Shown: piece by piece, positions 49,151 to 59,083 of the stretch
How positions within the stretch are numbered: the first letter of the stretch is position 1
Layout of the letters: each line of letters begins with the position of its first letter
The notes under the pieces: model-generated
What the model was told of the DNA's origin: nothing
What the model saw: only the letters and a program-made list of their open reading frames with translations
Databases searched by the model: none
DNA from: Emiliania huxleyi CCMP1516
Taxonomy: Eukaryota; Haptophyta; Isochrysidales; Noelaerhabdaceae
Length of the DNA: 64,000 bases
Assembly: GCF_000372725.1 (NCBI RefSeq)
Contig: NW_005201259.1
Location: 266,881 to 330,880, forward strand
Direction: 5' to 3'
Made by a program: the position numbers and the translations under genes

Positions 49151-49195
49151 AGTTTGCTGTGAAATCGAGCGAGATCGGGCGACTCATATACCGTG

Positions 49196-49640
49196 AAGAA
49201 AAAAGTTATTTTTTTCTTATGTGTTGGAGGAGATGGGGTGTATGAGTGTGTGATGGGGGTGAGAGGGGATGGGGTGGTGATGGTAAGAGGGAAAATGAGA
49301 ATTTTTTTCAATTTGTAAATAAAATTTCCCTTTCTTAAATGGGAGATGGTTTGAATGGGAGGAGATGGGTTGTTTTGTGTGTGATGGGTTTGCGAGGGGA
49401 TGGGGTGGTGATGGTAAGAGGGGAAATGGGAGGATGATATGGAATATAATGGAGGGGAAGATGGGGATGGTGATGGAGTGGTGTGTGGAGAGGGGAATGG
49501 GATAGTGCTGTCGGGTATTTTTTTAAAGAGAAAGTAAACAACAATAGATGGTGGGAAGCGAAATGCAAATGGGCAGAGAGAGAGAGAGAGAGAGTTTTGT
49601 TGAATGGGCAACAATTGATGGGGGCGGACTTCACCCGTCA
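49196..49640. repeat. Purine-rich low-complexity stretch
   Basis: G/A/T-rich DNA; GGGGATGGGGTGGTGATGGT then AAGAGGG occurs twice (about 49263 and 49395), and an (AG)n run lies at 49577-49593. The opposite strand is strongly pyrimidine-rich. No gene. Confidence 0.8.
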
Positions 49641-49704
49641 CTGCCAACTGTGAGGCGCCCAAAAAGAAATCATCTGGTCCCGCGGCGCAGCACACGACCT
49701 TCAC

Positions 49705-50508
49705 ATGTCCGCCAGCACCTTCTCGAACTGGGCGAATCTGGTCGATGCTTGCCAGGACTACGCTCAAAGGTCGGGCTGGCGCTTCAACCGCGTAGAGTTC
49801 ATGCGGCTCGATGGGCCGCAGCCCAACGCGGCGCTGCACGAGGCGCGGCTGCGTGCGATGCCGGCCGTGCTCGAGTACGGGCAGCGGCTGCAGTCGGCGG
49901 CGGAGGTTGGCTCGTCAGAGTCGGAGCTGCTGCAAGAGTTCCTCTGCTGCCAGAAGCTGGTCTCCTCCGAGGCTGTCCTCAACGCCATCATCTCCATCTG
50001 CAAGGCGCTCGAGCTGCCCGGCTTCGACGGCAAGGCGACGGCCGGCCGCGGCAGCGGCAGCGGTTTCGACGTTGCGTACCACGACATGACGGCACCTCTC
50101 GAGGTGATCGCGCGCCGCCTCCGCAATCACCTCGCCATGATCGACGCCAACGAGGAGGCGCGCGAGCGGCGCAACGCGCGCGTGCTGCAGGCGTCGTTCA
50201 TCACCGAGTTTGGGCTCGAGCACGGGCTGCCGGAGGTGCGCGACCCGACGGCGGAGGCGATGCTCTCGGACTTTCTGCTCCGCGTGACCGAGTGGGGCCG
50301 CCGCGACAGGGCCTCAGCCGAGCGCGTCAAGTCGCTCAACCTCGAGGGGCAGGTCCCGCCCGGCCGCGCCCACGCCGCCACCCGCGCCGCGCTCTCGAGG
50401 TGGGTGGAGCAGAACCAGCGCGAGGTGCTGATTGGCGGGGCGGTCGCCGTCGCCAGCCTCGCCGTCGGCGCCGCCCTCTTTGCAGGGCTGGCCAAGGGAC
50501 GGCGCTGA
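49705..50508 (+). CDS. Tail-anchored alpha-helical protein, 267 residues, unknown
   Basis: Single exon from ATG 49705. Mostly alpha-helical and charged: STFSNWANLVDACQDYAQRS, LHEARLRAMPAVLEYGQRLQ, ELLQEFLCCQKLVSSEAVLN, EEARERRNARVLQASFITEF. It ends with a transmembrane helix, VLIGGAVAVASLAVGAALFA, and a short basic tail, GLAKGRR. This is the layout of a tail-anchored protein with its bulk in the cytosol (ER, mitochondrial or peroxisomal outer face). I do not recognise the soluble domain. Confidence 0.65.
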   Translation: MSASTFSNWANLVDACQDYAQRSGWRFNRVEFMRLDGPQPNAALHEARLRAMPAVLEYGQRLQSAAEVGSSESELLQEFLCCQKLVSSEAVLNAIISICKALELPGFDGKATAGRGSGSGFDVAYHDMTAPLEVIARRLRNHLAMIDANEEARERRNARVLQASFITEFGLEHGLPEVRDPTAEAMLSDFLLRVTEWGRRDRASAERVKSLNLEGQVPPGRAHAATRAALSRWVEQNQREVLIGGAVAVASLAVGAALFAGLAKGRR

Positions 50509-52062
50509 GATGGGGAGAGGGGAGGGAGCGGATACACGTCAGTACGGCTCTCTACGGCGCTCTCTACGGCGGGAGCCGCTGACCGCGAGCACGAGCACTT
50601 GGAGCACTTGGAGGAGTGTAGTGTGCGATCAGATCAATAATTCGGCCATGGGTTCACCCGGCGCGGCGGCGGCGCGGCTCCAACCTCCAAGCTCCAAGCA
50701 CGCCCCCCCGCCCCGCCAGCCGCCTCCCCTCATAAAGAGCGGCGTCGTGTTACAAGTGAATAGTGATCAAGTGTCGTGGGTGTAATATAGTGTGGGCCGA
50801 CTACACGGTGAGCCATACGGACCTTGCACAAAACCTTTCCTTCTAAGCAGGGCTACACAATGACCCTATAGTGTGGGGGTGTTCCTGTGGCGAGTTGTGA
50901 TGAGTTTGAGTAGAACGATTAGAACTAGCCAATACTTTTTTCGGCCCCGGGAGGGCGGGGGCGCGGGTAGAGGTAGGGCTGGCCTGGGGCTGGCGAGGTA
51001 CTCCCACGCCTCTCGGGGTTTTTGTCTGGCCGAGTCAACCCGAGATGCTGGGGCGAGCCTCGGCGAGACTGCGTCAGCTGTTCCCACAGCAGGCTGGAAG
51101 TACCTCGCCAGCCCGCCGAGAGGACCGACGAGGTCCCACGAGAGCGCTTCGCCTGCGGCGCGCCTGCCCGGCCATGGACCAGGCTTCACCGCCGCTTGCT
51201 GACGGCTGATCGCATCGCCTACTGCATCGCGAATGGCCAGTGCCGCGACCACTTGGACCTTGCACTGCCTGCCTGCTGACCCGGTGCAAAGAATCTGCGT
51301 CTCAGCTCTTCGGCGCATTGATTGTGCATGATTGCTCAAGTGGCTCGAATTGGCAATCCACCGCAATGCGAACATGGATGGAGAGCATATGCAACACGGA
51401 CGCAGGCTTGCCGTTGGCGACGTCGGTTATCAGAGGGGTCACATAGTGACGCGCTCGATGGGATGCTGCATTGACGCAGACAGCAAAAGCATCGCAGCGG
51501 AGACCTTCTCAGGAGTGGCGGCTCGCACCATGCGGCAGTGCGGACACCAGGTGCGCGAATTTAAGAGCCATTTTCGATTACGTGGTTTTGGCACTGTCTA
51601 CCCGGCCCCCCTCTCGCTCTCGTAGCCGCAGCCGTAGCCGCAGCCCCAACTCTTGCCGCTCTTCCGTGTCGGGTTGTGACGAGGGGTGAGGGGACACGGA
51701 TTGAAGATCCCTCACACCAAGATCGTGCAGGGCGGGGACACATGTCCCTAAATCCCATCTCGTCTCAGAGTTTGACCGTTTTATTTATTGACCCGCCCCG
51801 ACGCCCGAGCACACCCGGGGCCGTGTGTCCACCTATCTCGACGGTGTGCAAAGAGCGCCGATACACCCGTCGGGCCTGTCATGAATGCTGATATGTGAAA
51901 ACCGCCGAAAATCGCGACGCTACAAGTGAGAGAGAGAGACGTACGTCGTACAAGTGAGAGAGAGAGACAAGTGAAAGGCCGTCCCGCGAAGCTTCAGCGC
52001 CGCTGAGAAGCTGGTGGCAGCCACTCACGCAGTCCGCCGGCCTTCCTTCGCGGCCTACCGGC
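50509..52062. other. Gene-poor stretch with dispersed repeats
   Basis: The inverted copy of the 7420-7470 repeat lies at 51735-51786. CAAGTGAGAGAGAGAGAC is duplicated at about 51920 and 51950. GCAGCCGTAGCC repeats are at 51627-51645. No ORF with motifs. Confidence 0.55.
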
Positions 52063-53386
52063 ACCAACTTGATTCCCGGATCGGCGTCGTCTCATGGCCG
52101 GGTCGCGGGACGGGGAGGGAGGGGGGTCGATCCGTAAATCCGTAAATCCGTAAATTTGTAACCAAAAGCCACCAGGGAGTCCCCCACCGCACCCAGCTAC
52201 CAGGCAGGCAGAGACTCAGCGCTCGCGACATGCTGAGAAGCCGGGGGCTGGCCTCTCCAATGCTCGCGCAGCGCTGTCTGCACGCGCAGCGCCCTCCGGG
52301 GTCCGGGCGGCCCACACGGTGGGAGGGTCGACGACCGTACGACTGTAACGCTACGTATATCTCTTAACAATCACTTGTTCGCGCTTGCGCTGCGCCTCTG
52401 CGAGTGCGTCTATCAACCCCTCACGCGTGCGCATAATCCCCTCCATCTTGTCATACAGCCTTGACCTCTCTGCCTCTGCGGCATCAGCGCGCCTCGCCTC
52501 TGCCTCCATCGAAATCTGCAGCGCGTCGAGCTGCTCGCGCAGCTCGGCCTGCATCTTGGCCCGCATCTCGCCGATACGCCACTCACACTCAGCTCGAGCT
52601 GCATGATTTGCCTGGTCGGCCATCCGCTCAGCCGCTTTGATGTCGCGTTTAGCAGCCTGCTGCGCTGTCCTCAGGTTGTCGCAGTCGGAGCGCCTCAGCT
52701 CTTGTGCCGCAGCAAGCTCATCCTGCGCCGACGCGAGCACCCTCTTCACAGCGCTCACCGAGCGCTGCTCAGAAGCGAGCTCCTTGGTCTGTGACCGCAA
52801 CTTCTCTTCCAACTCCTGCCGGAGCAGCACCTCAGCACTCGCACTACTCGCGGCTGCATGGATGTCCGAGCCCTTTAGCGTGGTGTGCGCGTCTGTGCTG
52901 ACGAGAGTGCGGGAGATGCTGCCCTCGTGCTGAACAGAGATTGCGCCAGCAGTAGCAGTGCTGCTTCGGCACACAACAACATTGCTCGTGGCCGAGCTGG
53001 CATAAACCGCCGCACCAGCCTCTGCGGCTGCAGCGGTGCTTCGGATCGCGTCGAGCACCGCGCCTGTATCGTGCATGAGCACAGCCTCGAACATACTGAG
53101 GTTGGCTATTCCGAGTTCGTTGAGCAGGCGCTCCAGCACAATGCTGAGCTGCGTCGGTGCCATTTGTCGACGTGTCCAAGGGAACGGCCGTCGCCGAAAG
53201 TCCTTCCGAAAAGTACGTCTAACGCCTCCTGCTAGCTGGGGCACGCTCCCATGCGGCTGGGGGCCGCTCTCCAGCTCGATTAGGGCGCTTTTCGCGCGAT
53301 TTTACGGAATTACGGATTGGAGGGGGGTGGCGGCACATAGGGGGAGGGGGAGACGCCGATCCGGGAATCAAGTTGGTGCCGGCTAT
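52063..53386. mobile_element. Terminal-inverted-repeat element of about 1.32 kb carrying a coiled-coil ORF
   Basis: The left end (TACCGGCACCAACTTGATTC then CCGGATCGGCGTC) reappears inverted at 53352-53386 (GACGCCGATCCGGGAATCAA then GTTGGTGCCGGCTA). Inside each end is a second matching block (GGAGGGGGG then ATCCGTAAATCCGTAAAT at left; ATTTTACGGAATTACGGAT then GGAGGGGGG at right). Both ends abut TA, so a TA target site as in Tc1/mariner-like elements is possible. The only sizeable ORF is the coiled-coil protein at 53163-52351; no DDE transposase was recognised. Confidence 0.75.
52351..53163 (-). CDS. Coiled-coil protein inside a TIR element, 270 residues
   Basis: Starts MAPTQLSIVLERLLNELGIA and continues SMFEAVLMHDTGAVLDAIR, a Ser/Thr/Ala linker, then about 150 residues of uninterrupted charged coiled coil (LLRQELEEKLRSQTKELASE, AAKRDIKAAERMADQANHAA, ISMEAEARRADAAEAERSRL, LIDALAEAQRKREQVIVKR). 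The N-terminal part looks like a small helical (possibly death-fold or winged-helix) module. Codon use is less GC-extreme than in neighbouring genes. No enzymatic motif. Its position in the centre of the inverted-repeat element suggests it is cargo or an accessory protein of the element. Confidence 0.65.
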   Translation of the reverse strand: MAPTQLSIVLERLLNELGIANLSMFEAVLMHDTGAVLDAIRSTAAAAEAGAAVYASSATSNVVVCRSSTATAGAISVQHEGSISRTLVSTDAHTTLKGSDIHAAASSASAEVLLRQELEEKLRSQTKELASEQRSVSAVKRVLASAQDELAAAQELRRSDCDNLRTAQQAAKRDIKAAERMADQANHAARAECEWRIGEMRAKMQAELREQLDALQISMEAEARRADAAEAERSRLYDKMEGIMRTREGLIDALAEAQRKREQVIVKRYT

Positions 53387-54440
53387 GTGCACTGTAGGAG
53401 CACCGAACGCACCGTTGGAGCCGGCTTTCATGCAACGTGGTTGCGTTCCTGTGGAGCCTATTCAATAACATCGCGCCGTCCCGAACTCTCAGCGTGAGCT
53501 GATCCACACATTCCGGCGCCCAACTCGGCCCGATGCTAGGCCCGATGACGCTCTCATGGCGACAGATCAGTGCACTGTGGGAGCACATACCGAGCAACAC
53601 GCTGGCGCCTCATTTTGTCGACGCGTAGCCGCGCTCCAGAGCCTATTCAATAGTATGGCCTAGAGAATGGCTCCACGCTGTGTGTCTTCAGAGACCTTGT
53701 GGTGTCGTGTGTGCGTCGCCTGTGTGAGCTTCCTCCACCAGACTGTACAGTGTAATTTTGCTGCTGTTGACTCTGACTATCTACTTAAATCTTGCCCAAC
53801 CGATCATCTTGTTCCTTTTTACCCATCACAGTAGAGGCGTCCGTTTTATTTATTTATTTTGCGATTTGGGTTTTGGATTTTAGATGATTCTTTGTTTATT
53901 TATTTAAGGGGTGGGAGAAGGACAGGGTCCCCACCTGCGCGAGCAGGATCTTGGAACAGGACGATCAGGGACACAGGGGAACGGGAGCGGGGAGCGCATC
54001 GCAACACGGAGGGGGGCTGGGCAGGGTTCACCCACACGACAGGGTCCCAGGGATCCCCCTCTCGTATAGGACAAAGTTGCACCCGGCGGCACGGGGGCAG
54101 GCGCGGGCCTCCTACTGGTTGCGCTCTCCTAGTTCTCCTGCTACGGACAAAAGGGACAGCGACAGGTTCGCAGCACGGTGGACTCCCTATTCCACGGGCG
54201 ATCTCTTCGACTAGCGACCTTCCTCCGGCTTCTCGCTGGCAGTCTCTCACTATCACGGGCACACTGACAGAGGCAGCCAAGGCTCACGCCGTGGGTGGGG
54301 CAGCGTGGCAGGGCCGGTGATAGGAGTCTCCCACGCTGTGGGGCTTCGCTAGAGGTGCGGCCGACGCGTGTCCTCGCCCTTGCGGTCTTGAGGGGGAAGG
54401 GGAAGGGGCTGTGTGTCTGTGCATGTGAGTGCGTGCGTGC

Positions 54441-54522
<82 letters not shown>

Positions 54523-54599
54523 TCGCGCGGGCGCTGCGCGAGCCGCCCTGCCCGCTGCGCTGCTAGGGTTGCGCCGCGGGAAGGGCTCGGCGGCCGCTT
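53387..54599. other. Repeat-rich intergenic DNA
   Basis: Two diverged copies of a block starting GTGCACTGT.GGAGCAC and ending GAGCCTATTCAATA lie at 53389-53468 and 53570-53653. An AGGACAGGGTCCCCACCTGC unit at 53918-53980 is related to the tandem unit at 56440-56690. A (GT)n microsatellite is at 54446-54520. No gene. Confidence 0.6.
54446..54520. repeat. (GT)n microsatellite
   Basis: About 36 GT dinucleotides, preceded by GCGTGCGT variants, just beyond the 3' end of the minus-strand exon at 54600. Confidence 0.95.
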
Positions 54600-54905
54600 C
54601 TAGGACTCGTCGTCGCTCTCCCCGTAGAGCGAGGGCTCGTTGGACTCGAGGCGTGGGCCGCCGTCGTAGGGGGAGCGGGCGGCTCCGCGAGCGGCGCGCG
54701 CCCAGTCCTTCTTGCCCTTGCCGCCGCCGCCGCCTGGGACGCCGCGGTTGCGGCCGCCGCCGCGCCGCCCGCGGCTCGTGCCGAGCCTCACCGCCCTCGG
54801 CATCCGCTCGTAGACGGAGCCCTTGAGGGCGGTCTCGAGTAGCTCCTCGAAGTTGGTGCACGGCGCGTAGCGGCAGCTGGCGCTGAACTTGCACGGGAGG
54901 CCGGT
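54600..54905 (-). CDS. Terminal exon of a zinc-finger-like, RG-rich protein (partial)
   Basis: An acceptor (CAAACTCAG|ACCGGC) at 54905 starts 101 codons to a TAG. TGLPCKFSASCRYAPC looks like the front of a CCCH-type finger. It is followed by NFEELLETALKGSVYERMPR, an RG/Gly-rich stretch (GTSRGRRGGGRNRGVPG), a Lys/Gly run and an acidic end (NEPSLYGESDDES). This resembles the C-terminus of an RNA-binding protein. No matching upstream exon is visible: within 60 bp upstream begins the dispersed repeat copy B. So the gene is either broken by that repeat or has a long 5' intron. Confidence 0.45.
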   Translation of the reverse strand, partial: TGLPCKFSASCRYAPCTNFEELLETALKGSVYERMPRAVRLGTSRGRRGGGRNRGVPGGGGGKGKKDWARAARGAARSPYDGGPRLESNEPSLYGESDDES

Positions 54906-54961
54906 CTGAGTTTGGGCAGAAGCCCAGCCCGCCGCGCGCCGCCCGCAGAGTTTGACCGTCT

Positions 54962-55533
54962 TGTTAAGGTCCTCCGGGCCAGTTTCGGGTGGCAAACCCT
55001 GCCCACCCCCTAGAGCCCCAGGAAAGGAGGGTCGGGACCCTGAGAAGACGGGGGGTGAGCCCTCAGGCGGGGGGGTCTACTCAAGTGCCTGCGCGAGTGA
55101 GTGCGGAGTGGTGGTGTGGGGCGTGCAGTGTGGTGTTCATTAGCGCCGAGTAGAGGGGGCGTCCTGCAGTTAAGGGGAAACCCGGTACGCGGGGCCAACC
55201 CTCGGAGACCCGTGTTTACTTTACGGCCCTTTCCCTGCGAACGCGCACCCCCGGGGCTAGGGCTCTCTAGCCCGTAACCCGATACCGACCATCCGGCCCG
55301 CTAGGTGCGCTCCTTAGCTCCCCGGCCCTGGATGTGAGGTTGATGACTGCACTCCAAGTGCTCCAAGTGCCCCCACCCAGGTAAGTAAGGCCCAGGTGTG
55401 GCCTAGGGCATCAGAAGGGACCAAGTCCAAGAGGAGTCCAGTCTGAGCCATAGAGCCCATGTCTTTGCCCCCGAAGGTCGCGTTCAAATGCCCGGAACGG
55501 ACGCCTCAGTGGTGTCCGGCCGGCGCGATCATC
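54962..55533. repeat. Dispersed repeat, copy B, split by about 360 bp
   Basis: 54962-55023 and 55385-55533 match the left and right parts of the repeat at 11097-11302. The intervening sequence, absent from copy A, has no ORF of note. The split point in copy A is at about 11158-11162. Confidence 0.85.
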
Positions 55534-56430
55534 GAGCTGTGACGCTCAGGGAAGCCTGTTGAGGTACTGGTTTCTTTGCCCAGGGCTGGCCTTCCCCCCA
55601 GGCTGGATCAGCTTAGGCTGTACGAGGTTTTCCTCTCGCACCCCGTCTGTTTTCCTTTCCTTTTTTCTCTACAGCACCCTCTCTTTTCCTCTCTATTTTC
55701 CCGATAAAACTCCGTGGAAATCGTCAAATTTTTGGCTCTGAGCCGAGTCTGAGGCTGGTTTGGGCCCAAAATCAGCCAAATTTTAGGCCAAATCGTCAAA
55801 ATGCCGGGAATTTTGCGGAGAACCCGTGTAGACCTGGAAATTACCCTGCGACCGCCTGGGTATTTTGTCGATTCCTCAATTTTGCCTCAGATTTTGCCCC
55901 AGACCAGCTCTCAGACTCAGGGAAACTCGCGAGTTTCCAGAATGGAGCACCAAACACCCTCTGTTTTCCCTGGAAATTTCCGGCAACGCAAAGTGCTGGG
56001 GACCCTCTCTTTTCCTTTTTGTTTTCCGGAAAACCTCGTACAGGCCAAGGATCAGCTGAGCAAGGTTTGGGGAGAATGCTACAGTAGGATCTTCACATAT
56101 TTTTTTCGTATGCGAAAATTCTTTCGACGTTAAAATTCTTTCGCCACCAAGAGCTGGCTGGGGCTGCAGAAGCAGCGCATCTCAGTCGTTCTTCACACGG
56201 CAATCGCAGAGCAGATTGTGAATGAGCTTGCCTGCGGCGAGGGCGGTCGAGTGCACGGAGCTAAGTGCCTCGCCGCCCTCGCAGGAGTCGCTTAGGCGGC
56301 TCCCGTGGTGTACCTGTGTTAGTGGATAGTGCCAGTGCGCGCCATAAATAAATAAATACAACGGACATCCCAAGCTAGGGCTGGGTCGAGGACAGACACG
56401 CCAAAAGAAAGAAAGAAAGAAAGAAAACAG
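55534..56430. other. AT-richer DNA with an inverted repeat
   Basis: GGCTGTACGAGGTTTTCC at 55616-55634 is inverted at 56029-56047 (GGAAAACCTCGTACAGGCC), with GATCAGCT flanking both. Between them, pyrimidine-rich TTTTCC and GGAAATT motifs recur. It may be a 450-bp inverted-repeat element. No gene. Confidence 0.55.
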
Positions 56431-56690
56431 ACACGCCAAACGAGGGATGGGACGAGGACAGGGTCCCCACCTGCACGAGCAGGATTTTGGAAGAACGATC
56501 AGGGGGACAGGTGGGGCTCTCCTGCTCCTGACAAGGGACACGCCAGAAAGAAAGAAAGAAAGAAAACAGACAGGCCAAACGAGGGATGGGACGAGGACAG
56601 GGTCCCCACCTGCACGAGCAGGATTTTGGAAGGACGATCAGGGGGACAGGTGGGGCTCTCCTGCTCCTGACAAGGGACACGCCAGTCCCG
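56430..56690. repeat. Tandem duplication of a 138-bp unit with GAAA microsatellites
   Basis: GATGGGACGAGGACAGGGTC continuing to GGTGGGGCTCTCCTGCTCCT occurs at 56446 and 56584, separated by (GAAA)n runs. A related partial unit is at 53918. Confidence 0.85.
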
Positions 56691-56727
56691 TGCGAAATAT
56701 GCTTGTAAAATTCTTTCGCCACTGTGC

Positions 56728-56800
56728 CAGTCCGCGCCAGTCTGCGCCCTTGTCGTGCCAGTGTGCTGTGAGAGAGGCTTTGGCTTAAGGTGGCGGTCCG
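56728..56800. repeat. Dispersed GTGCCAGTCCGCGCCAGTC element, copy without an adjacent gene
   Basis: Almost identical over about 65 bp to 45237-45300, preceded by TAAAATTCTTTCGCCAC, which recurs at 56135 and 58998. No ORF after it was recognised. Confidence 0.75.
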
Positions 56801-57402
56801 GGTTTTGCGAGACGGGTGTCGTCCGGCAAGATGGCATCACGCTCGCACCTGCCGACCGCCGCCACGGCGGCGAGACGCCTTCTCCGCCACCGCGGCGCCG
56901 GCCACAGGCCAGCGCTAGGCAGCTGCCGGCCACACTGGGCCGGATTTGCCGGTAACCGTCGCCGCACACTCCTACGTCCACGCCGCTGTGACGTCTGGCG
57001 ACGAGGCGCCGGCCGCCAAGCTTCATCGCCAACGTGGTCGCTCGCTGGTCCTCTCGGCTCGGCCACGCGTCGGCCCAGCTCACACGAGCTCCAGACAGCC
57101 ACCAGTCGCCACGCGCAAAGCGTACGGGTCGCCGGCTCCCTGTTGTGCTCTCACGCTGGCCGGCGTAAAACTGTGCTGGCAGTTGTCAAGCCGTACCCGT
57201 CGCGTTTCGAAAGGGAGCCCTCAATTGACGCGTCTACACGCACCGTGCCACCGCTCTCCACAACTGCTACCGTGGACATCAAGCTCCTCGACTCGATCTG
57301 CGGCTACGACGGCGCTCTAGCTGCTGGCTCTCGCGGGTGTCTGGCGACCCGCTCAGGCTTGCGAAACGGCCGGCCGCGGCGACGTGTTTCGAGCTCGCTG
57401 GC
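56801..57402. other. GC-rich stretch, no gene recognised
   Basis: Open frames on both strands are Arg/Ser/Pro-rich without motifs. Confidence 0.5.
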
Positions 57403-58061
57403 CTTCTCCGCGCGGCTGGGCCCGCCCCTAGTCGGGACAGACCCGCCCAGTCACTGGGCAGCGCGTGCGCCGTCATCCTGGACGACGGTGTGCCGATGCA
57501 TCCGGGAGGCTCCGCGGGGCTGCTATAGCAGCCTCGGGAGGGTCGAAAATCGAAGCCGGAGCGGCGGACCACGGAAGCTCCACGGACGGTGAGGCGGGCT
57601 GTGGTTGGCCCCCCCTGACCGGGTGAGGGAGTGGCGCCCCGGGAGTGCCGCTCCGGCGACGTCTGTGGCCTCCAAGGTACCGTGACCGCGGTGCTCGCTC
57701 TCGCGGCCGTCTCACGACCCGCTCGAGACGAAAACTGGAGCGGACGGTGCGACGAACCGCGAGTGGGATGATCTTCTCCGCGCGGCTGGGCCCGCCCCTA
57801 GTCGGGGCCGACCCGCCCAGTCACTGGGCAGCGCGTGCGCCGGCGTTCTGGACGACGGTGTGCTGGTGCATCCGGGAGGCTCCGCGGGGCTGCTCTAGCA
57901 GCCTCGGGAGGGTCGAAAATCGAAGCCGAAGCGGCGGACCACGGAAGCTCCACGGACGGTGAGGCGGGCTGTGGTTGGCCCCCCCTGACCGGGTGAGGGA
58001 GTGGCGCCCCGGGAGTGCCGCTCCGGCGACGTCTGTGGCCTCCACGGTACCGTGACCGCGC
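57403..58061. repeat. Direct duplication, two copies of about 288 bp at 370-bp spacing
   Basis: 57403-57690 and 57773-58061 are about 97 percent identical (for example CTTCTCCGCGCGGCTGGGCC and GGTCGAAAATCGAAGCCG). No coding sequence identified. Confidence 0.9.
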
Positions 58062-58142
58062 CGGCCTCGCTCGGGAGGCTCGTCTTTCGGAGCCGTCGGC
58101 CTCCGAAACCGTCGCGTTGCTGCGCCTGGACGGCTTCGATGC

Positions 58143-58365
58143 TCGCCAAACCCGTCGGCACCGTCCATATACACATGAATTGTGAACGAACGCGCATTTT
58201 TCTGATACTTTACTCGCATATGCCGAAATGTTAGTTTCGATCTAGTCCTCACGGACACAAAACAGAGGCCTCCTAGCACGGAGAAGCGACTAAGAGTCGC
58301 CGACGTGCGAGTAAAGTGTCAGAAAAATACGCCCGGAATCACAATTGATCCCGTCGACAAGGCGC
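58143..58365. mobile_element. Small inverted-repeat element
   Basis: GCGCATTTTTCTGATACTTT then ACTCGCA at 58191-58219 is inverted at 58306-58334 (TGCGAGTAAAGTGTCAGAAA then AATACGC). Outer parts (AATTGTGA/TCACAATT) also match. MITE-like, no ORF. Confidence 0.65.
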
Positions 58366-59083
58366 CCCAATCGCGGAGGTCTGGCGCGGGCGTGGAGGCG
58401 AGCATCGACGCCTCGACGGTTGCTCTTCAGAGGCCGAAAACAGGCGCCTGAAAAAGGAGAGAACGCGAGACTGATCACGCGCGCGGAAAAGCCCGAGGGG
58501 CGAATCTAAAGTGCCGAGGCGCTTGCTATTCACCCCAGCTAGGGCCACGGAGGCGCTCGCGGCAGGTCTCCGCGCGCGCGCTGGCCGGTGGCAGCTGATC
58601 TCGGGCGGCGGGCGGCGGGAATGGGCTCGGGCGGCACCTTTTGCCCTCAAAAGTCGTTCGAGAGTACCGGGTCGCGGCGGGAACGCGCCCATCCGCTCGA
58701 TGGGTGTCAGGAGTCGATCGCCTGCGCCACGAGCGAGCACGGGAGTCGTCGCGATGGGAGTCGTAGCGGCGTGGCGCTGGGCTTCGAGAGAGCGACGTGG
58801 GCGCGGCGGCGCGGGCGGCCGGTGGGGCGCGTGAGGTCCGCACCTTCGCGACGGGCAGGCTCGATACGGCCGCTGGCCGGGGCGGCCGCTCGACCGGCCG
58901 CCGCGGTCGTTCCGGCGGCGGCGTCGGCGTCGGCGTCGCGAGCGAACTGGCTCGCATTCGACGAGCGACCCTCTTCACAGAACCCGGACTGCCACCTTAA
59001 GAATTCTTTCGCCACTTCGCTGGTGGCCCAGGGTCGCCTGCTCCCTGGCCCGGTGCTACTTGCGTCGCTCCGCCCGCATCCGC
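58366..59083. other. Upstream region of the TPR-CS gene
   Basis: GC-rich; contains TTAAGAATTCTTTCGCCAC at 58998-59016, a motif shared with the dispersed element at 56705. No gene seen. Confidence 0.5.

Noticed and set aside
54349-54894. Long minus-strand frame encoding poly-His/Thr
   Set aside because: Translation of the (GT)n microsatellite plus a shadow frame of the zinc-finger-like exon.
55801-56133. 110-codon ORF on the plus strand
   Set aside because: Lies between arms of an inverted repeat in pyrimidine-rich DNA; product has no protein-like pattern.
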